9,861 bases of DNA, taken from positions 1 through 9,861 of the forward strand of contig CAKMPP010000115.1 in the NCBI GenBank assembly GCA_927911475.1. The letters run 5' to 3'. Numbering within the stretch: the stretch's first letter is position 1; each line of letters starts with the position of its first letter. Shown one piece after another: positions 7,307 through 9,861 of this stretch. The notes under the pieces were generated by a model. That model was not told where the DNA came from. It worked only from the letters and a program-made list of their open reading frames with translations, and made no database searches. Source of the DNA: an uncultured Solobacterium sp. (GTDB lineage: Bacteria; Bacillota_I; Bacilli_A; Erysipelotrichales; Erysipelotrichaceae). The position numbers and the translations under genes were made by a program.

Positions 7307-8010
7307 ATGCAGGCAAAAGACTTAAATGAATACCTAGGAAGTAAAAGCTATCCTGGAAGAGGAATTGTAATCGCACGTACACCATGTGGCAGAAAGATGC
7401 GTATCGCATACTTCATTATGGGGCGTAGTGAGAATAGTAGAAATCGAATTTTTACAGAAACAGAGGATGGTATTCGTACAGAAGCGTATGATATTACAAA
7501 ATTAGTAGACCCTTCTTTGATTATCTATTCTCCAGTTAGAAAATTAGAAAACACATTGATTGTCACAATGGTGATCAAACAGATACAATCTATGAAAACA
7601 TGCAGGCAGGTAAAACTTTTGAGGAAGCTTTACGTCTACGTACATTTGAGCCGGATGAGCCAAACTATACACCACGTATTTCTGCAGTGATAAATGGATT
7701 TAACTATCAAATGTCAATCTTAAAGAGCGCAGAAGGCAATCCGAATAGTACACGTCGTTACTTCTTTGACTACACAGATGAGTTACCGGGATATGGACGT
7801 ATTATTCATACATATCAAAATGATGAGAATCCACTTCCTTCATTTGAAGGAGAACCAGTACTGGTTAAGTTAGTTAAAGAATCCTTTGAAACATATGCGC
7901 AACATATGTGGGAAAGTTTGAATGAAGATAATAAGATTTCACTATATGTAACACAGTTTGAACCGGGCAGTGATGAAATAAAAACAATCATCTTTAATAA
8001 GAACCAATAG
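7307..8010 (+). CDS. IMP cyclohydrolase, PF07826 (PurO-like) family, frameshifted
   Basis: Closes FAICAR to IMP, the last step of the pathway. It resembles the single-domain IMP cyclohydrolase found in archaea (PurO) and in many Firmicutes that lack the cyclohydrolase half of PurH. Supporting segments are YPGRGIVIARTPCG (15-28), AYFIMGRSENSRNRIF (34-49), NYTPRISAVI and STRRYFFDY in the second half. The frame breaks near 7567-7568: one missing A (ACAATGG for ACAAATGG) joins TLIVT to NGDQTDTIYENMQAGKTF. The restored product is about 234 residues, normal for the family. The start lies one base after the purN stop with AAGGAA (7295-7300) as ribosome binding site, and the neighbouring stand-alone AICAR transformylase supplies its substrate, which strengthens the call. 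Confidence 0.88.
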
Positions 8011-8021
8011 GAGAGGCATTT

Positions 8022-9196
8022 ATGACAAAAGAAATCGCATTAAAGTACGGCTGTAATCCAAATCAGAAACCAGCACGTATTTATTTAAATAATCAAGAGT
8101 TACCAGTAACTGTTTTGAATGGTAAGCCTGGATATATCAATTTCCTAGATGCCTTAAATAGTTGGCAACTTGTTAAGGAACTTAAAGAAGCGACAGGATA
8201 TCCAAGTGCCGCAAGTTTTAAGCATGTTAGTCCTGCAGGTGCCGCAATTGGGACACCACTTAGCGAGGTGGAAAGAAAAATCTATTTTACAGGTGATGAA
8301 GAATTATCTATGCTTGCATGTGCGTATGTAAGAGCGCGTGGCGCAGATCGTATGAGTTCTTATGGTGATTTTGCGGCATTATCTGATATTTGTGATAAAG
8401 ATACAGCATTACTATTAAAGAAAGAAGTATCTGATGGTGTTATCGCACCGGGATACACAGAAGAAGCGCTAGAAATCTTGAAAGAAAAGAAAAAAAGGTA
8501 ATTACGCAGTCATTCAAATCGATCCAACTTATGTCCAGAAGAGATCGAAAGAAAACAAGTGTTTGGAATCTACTTTGAACAAGGTAGAAATGATGTACAT
8601 ATCGATGAATCGTTACTTACAAATTTTGTGACGAAAAATAAAGAACTCACAGAACAAGCAAAACTAGACCTGTTGATTGCTATGATTACACTGAAGTATA
8701 CACAATCCAACTCTGTTGTATATGCAAAAGATGGACAAGTCATCGGCGTTGGTGCAGGACAACAATCCCGTATTCACTGCACAAGACTTGCAGGAAGTAA
8801 AGCAGATAACTGGTGGCTGCGTCAACATGAGAAGGTCCTAAATCTACCATTAAAGAAGATATTCGTAGAGCAGATCGTGATAATACAATCGATATTTATC
8901 TTTCGGAAGATTATGAAGATGTATTACAAGATGGTGCTTGGCAGCAGTTCTTTACAGAACAGCCATCTGTATTTACAAGAGAAGAAAAGAAGGAATGGAT
9001 TAAACAACAGAGTGATGTAGCACTAGGTTCTGATGCGTTCTTCCCATTTGGAGATAATATCGAAAGAGCACATAAGAGTGGTGTGAAATATGTAGTACAA
9101 CCAGGTGGTTCCATTCGTGATGATCATGTGATTGATACTTGTGATAAGTACGATATTGTCATGGTATGTAATGGAGTACGTTTATTCCATCATTAA
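8022..9196 (+). CDS. purH: Stand-alone AICAR formyltransferase (PurH transformylase domain only), three frameshifts
   Basis: Formylates AICAR to FAICAR using 10-formyl-THF. Evidence: YGCNPNQKPARIY (9-21), the active-site FKHVSPAGAA (66-75; Lys67, His68), RGADRMSSYGDFAALSD, and the C-terminal GAGQQSRIHCTRLAG and KADNWWLRQHEKV. The MGS-like cyclohydrolase domain of bifunctional PurH is absent; that activity is encoded just upstream. Three breaks occur. An extra A in the A7 run at 8490-8496 precedes GNYAVIQIDPTYV. One base is missing at about 8533-8536, before PEEIERKQVFGIYF. One T is missing at 8850-8851, after which KEDIRRADRDNTIDIYLSE continues to the stop at 9194-9196. The repaired length is about 391 residues, as expected for this short form. 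AGGAG (8009-8013) overlaps the preceding stop. The true name in databases may be purH or simply AICAR transformylase. Confidence 0.9.
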
Positions 9197-9209
9197 GAGG
9201 AGGTAGTCT

Positions 9210-9861
9210 ATGAAGGTTTTGGTAATTGGTTCCGGTGGTCGCGAACATGCAATCATACGTAAACTAAAAGAGAATCCTACGATTGAAGAAATTATCTGTG
9301 CACCTGGCAATGGTGGTATTGCGGCAGATGCCAAGTGCATTAATGTCAGTGCAATCGATTTAGCAAATATGGTAGAATTTTCTAAAAATGAGAAGGTTGA
9401 TTTCTGTGTGGTAACACCAGATGATCCTCTTGCGATGGGGATGGTCGATATTCTTGAAATGGAAGGAATTCCTTGTTTTGGACCAAACGCAAATGCGGCA
9501 ATCATTGAATCATCAAAAGTATTTGCGAAAAACTTAATGAAAAAAGTATCAGATACCAACTGCTGGCTATGCAGTATTCTCTGATGCCCAAGAAGCGATA
9601 AACTATATTCGCACACAGAACCGTTATCCAACGGTATTAAAGGCTGATGGCTTAGCTCTTGGAAAAGGTGTATTGATTGCACAGACAGAAGAGGAAGCTG
9701 TTCAAGCAGTCAATGAATTGATGGTTGATCAAGCTTTTGGGCAAGCTGGAAAACAAATTGTTATAGAAGAATTTATGACAGGTCCAGAAGTGTCTGTACT
9801 AGCATTTACAGATGGACATGTTGTAGTACCAATGGTTTCTTCTATGGATCATAAACGTGCA
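9210..9861 (+). CDS. purD: PurD, phosphoribosylamine-glycine ligase, frameshifted and cut by the window edge
   Basis: GAR synthetase of the ATP-grasp superfamily, joining phosphoribosylamine and glycine. The N-terminal domain shows MKVLVIGSGGREHAI (1-15), APGNGGIA (32-39) and TPDDPLAMGMVD (69-80). ESSKVFAKNLMKK then leads into the ATP-grasp domain with ADGLALGKGV and IEEFMTGPEVSVLAF. One extra A in the A6 run at 9540-9545 breaks the frame; removing it joins NLMKK to YQIPTAGYAVFSDAQEAI, which stays open to the last base. About 217 of an expected 420 or so residues are present. GAGGAGG (9197-9203) is 6 bases before ATG, 13 bases after the previous stop. Confidence 0.93.

Noticed and set aside
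7600..8010. Apparent separate 136-residue gene with its own ATG
   Set aside because: It continues the IMP cyclohydrolase after a one-base deletion; the ATG is an internal Met in ENMQAGKTF and has no ribosome binding site.
8559..9020. Apparent separate gene starting at GTG
   Set aside because: It is the middle of the AICAR transformylase, and its last third is out-of-frame nonsense after the indel at 8850-8851.
9182..9682. 166-residue minus-strand open frame
   Set aside because: It lies antisense to purD, with no ribosome binding site or family resemblance; long antisense frames are common opposite coding DNA.
1..9861. tRNA, rRNA, CRISPR array, insertion sequence or phage attachment site
   Set aside because: No cloverleaf, rRNA segment, regularly spaced repeat, transposase or flanking inverted/direct repeat was seen.

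Overview
The window comes from an AT-rich Gram-positive (Bacillota) chromosome. The evidence is strong AGGAGG-type ribosome binding sites, sigma-A-like promoters, terminator/attenuator leaders, and a purine operon that pairs a stand-alone AICAR transformylase with a PF07826-type IMP cyclohydrolase. The gene content would fit Erysipelotrichia or Clostridia, but that placement is only an impression from the proteins.

Layout. (1) Positions 1-1835, minus strand: a large MmeI-like (type IIL/IIG) DNA methyltransferase with an N-terminal PD-(D/E)XK nuclease-like motif. It runs off the left edge and is broken by small indels. (2) Positions 1836-2226: a divergent intergenic region. Its right half holds a consensus promoter, a fluoride (crcB-type) riboswitch and an overlapping intrinsic terminator. 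(3) Positions 2227-3404, plus: a cation:proton antiporter of the Na_H_Exchanger/CPA2 type, apparently controlled by that riboswitch. (4) Positions 3405-3716: the purine operon leader, with a promoter, a strong attenuator-type terminator, a possible antiterminator pairing, a PurBox-like site and a 51-codon leader ORF that overlaps the terminator. (5) Positions 3717-9861, plus: purE-purF-purM-purN-IMP cyclohydrolase-AICAR transformylase-purD, tightly packed or overlapping, with purD cut by the right edge.

Together the operon genes cover PRPP to phosphoribosylamine (PurF), GAR (PurD), FGAR (PurN), AIR (PurM), N5-CAIR to CAIR (PurE), AICAR to FAICAR (AICAR transformylase) and FAICAR to IMP (IMP cyclohydrolase). 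PurC, PurL/Q/S, PurB and PurK are not in the window. The last two steps, usually one bifunctional PurH, are here two separate adjacent genes.

A dominant oddity is that six of the eight large genes carry single-base frameshifts: about eleven events, most in A or T runs, some in compensating pairs, and with the full family sequence preserved across each break. This looks much more like uncorrected homopolymer sequencing error than gene decay. The A9 tract at the methyltransferase start could instead be a real phase-variation switch. The most interesting biology is the fluoride riboswitch driving an antiporter, and the unassigned attenuator leader ahead of purE.
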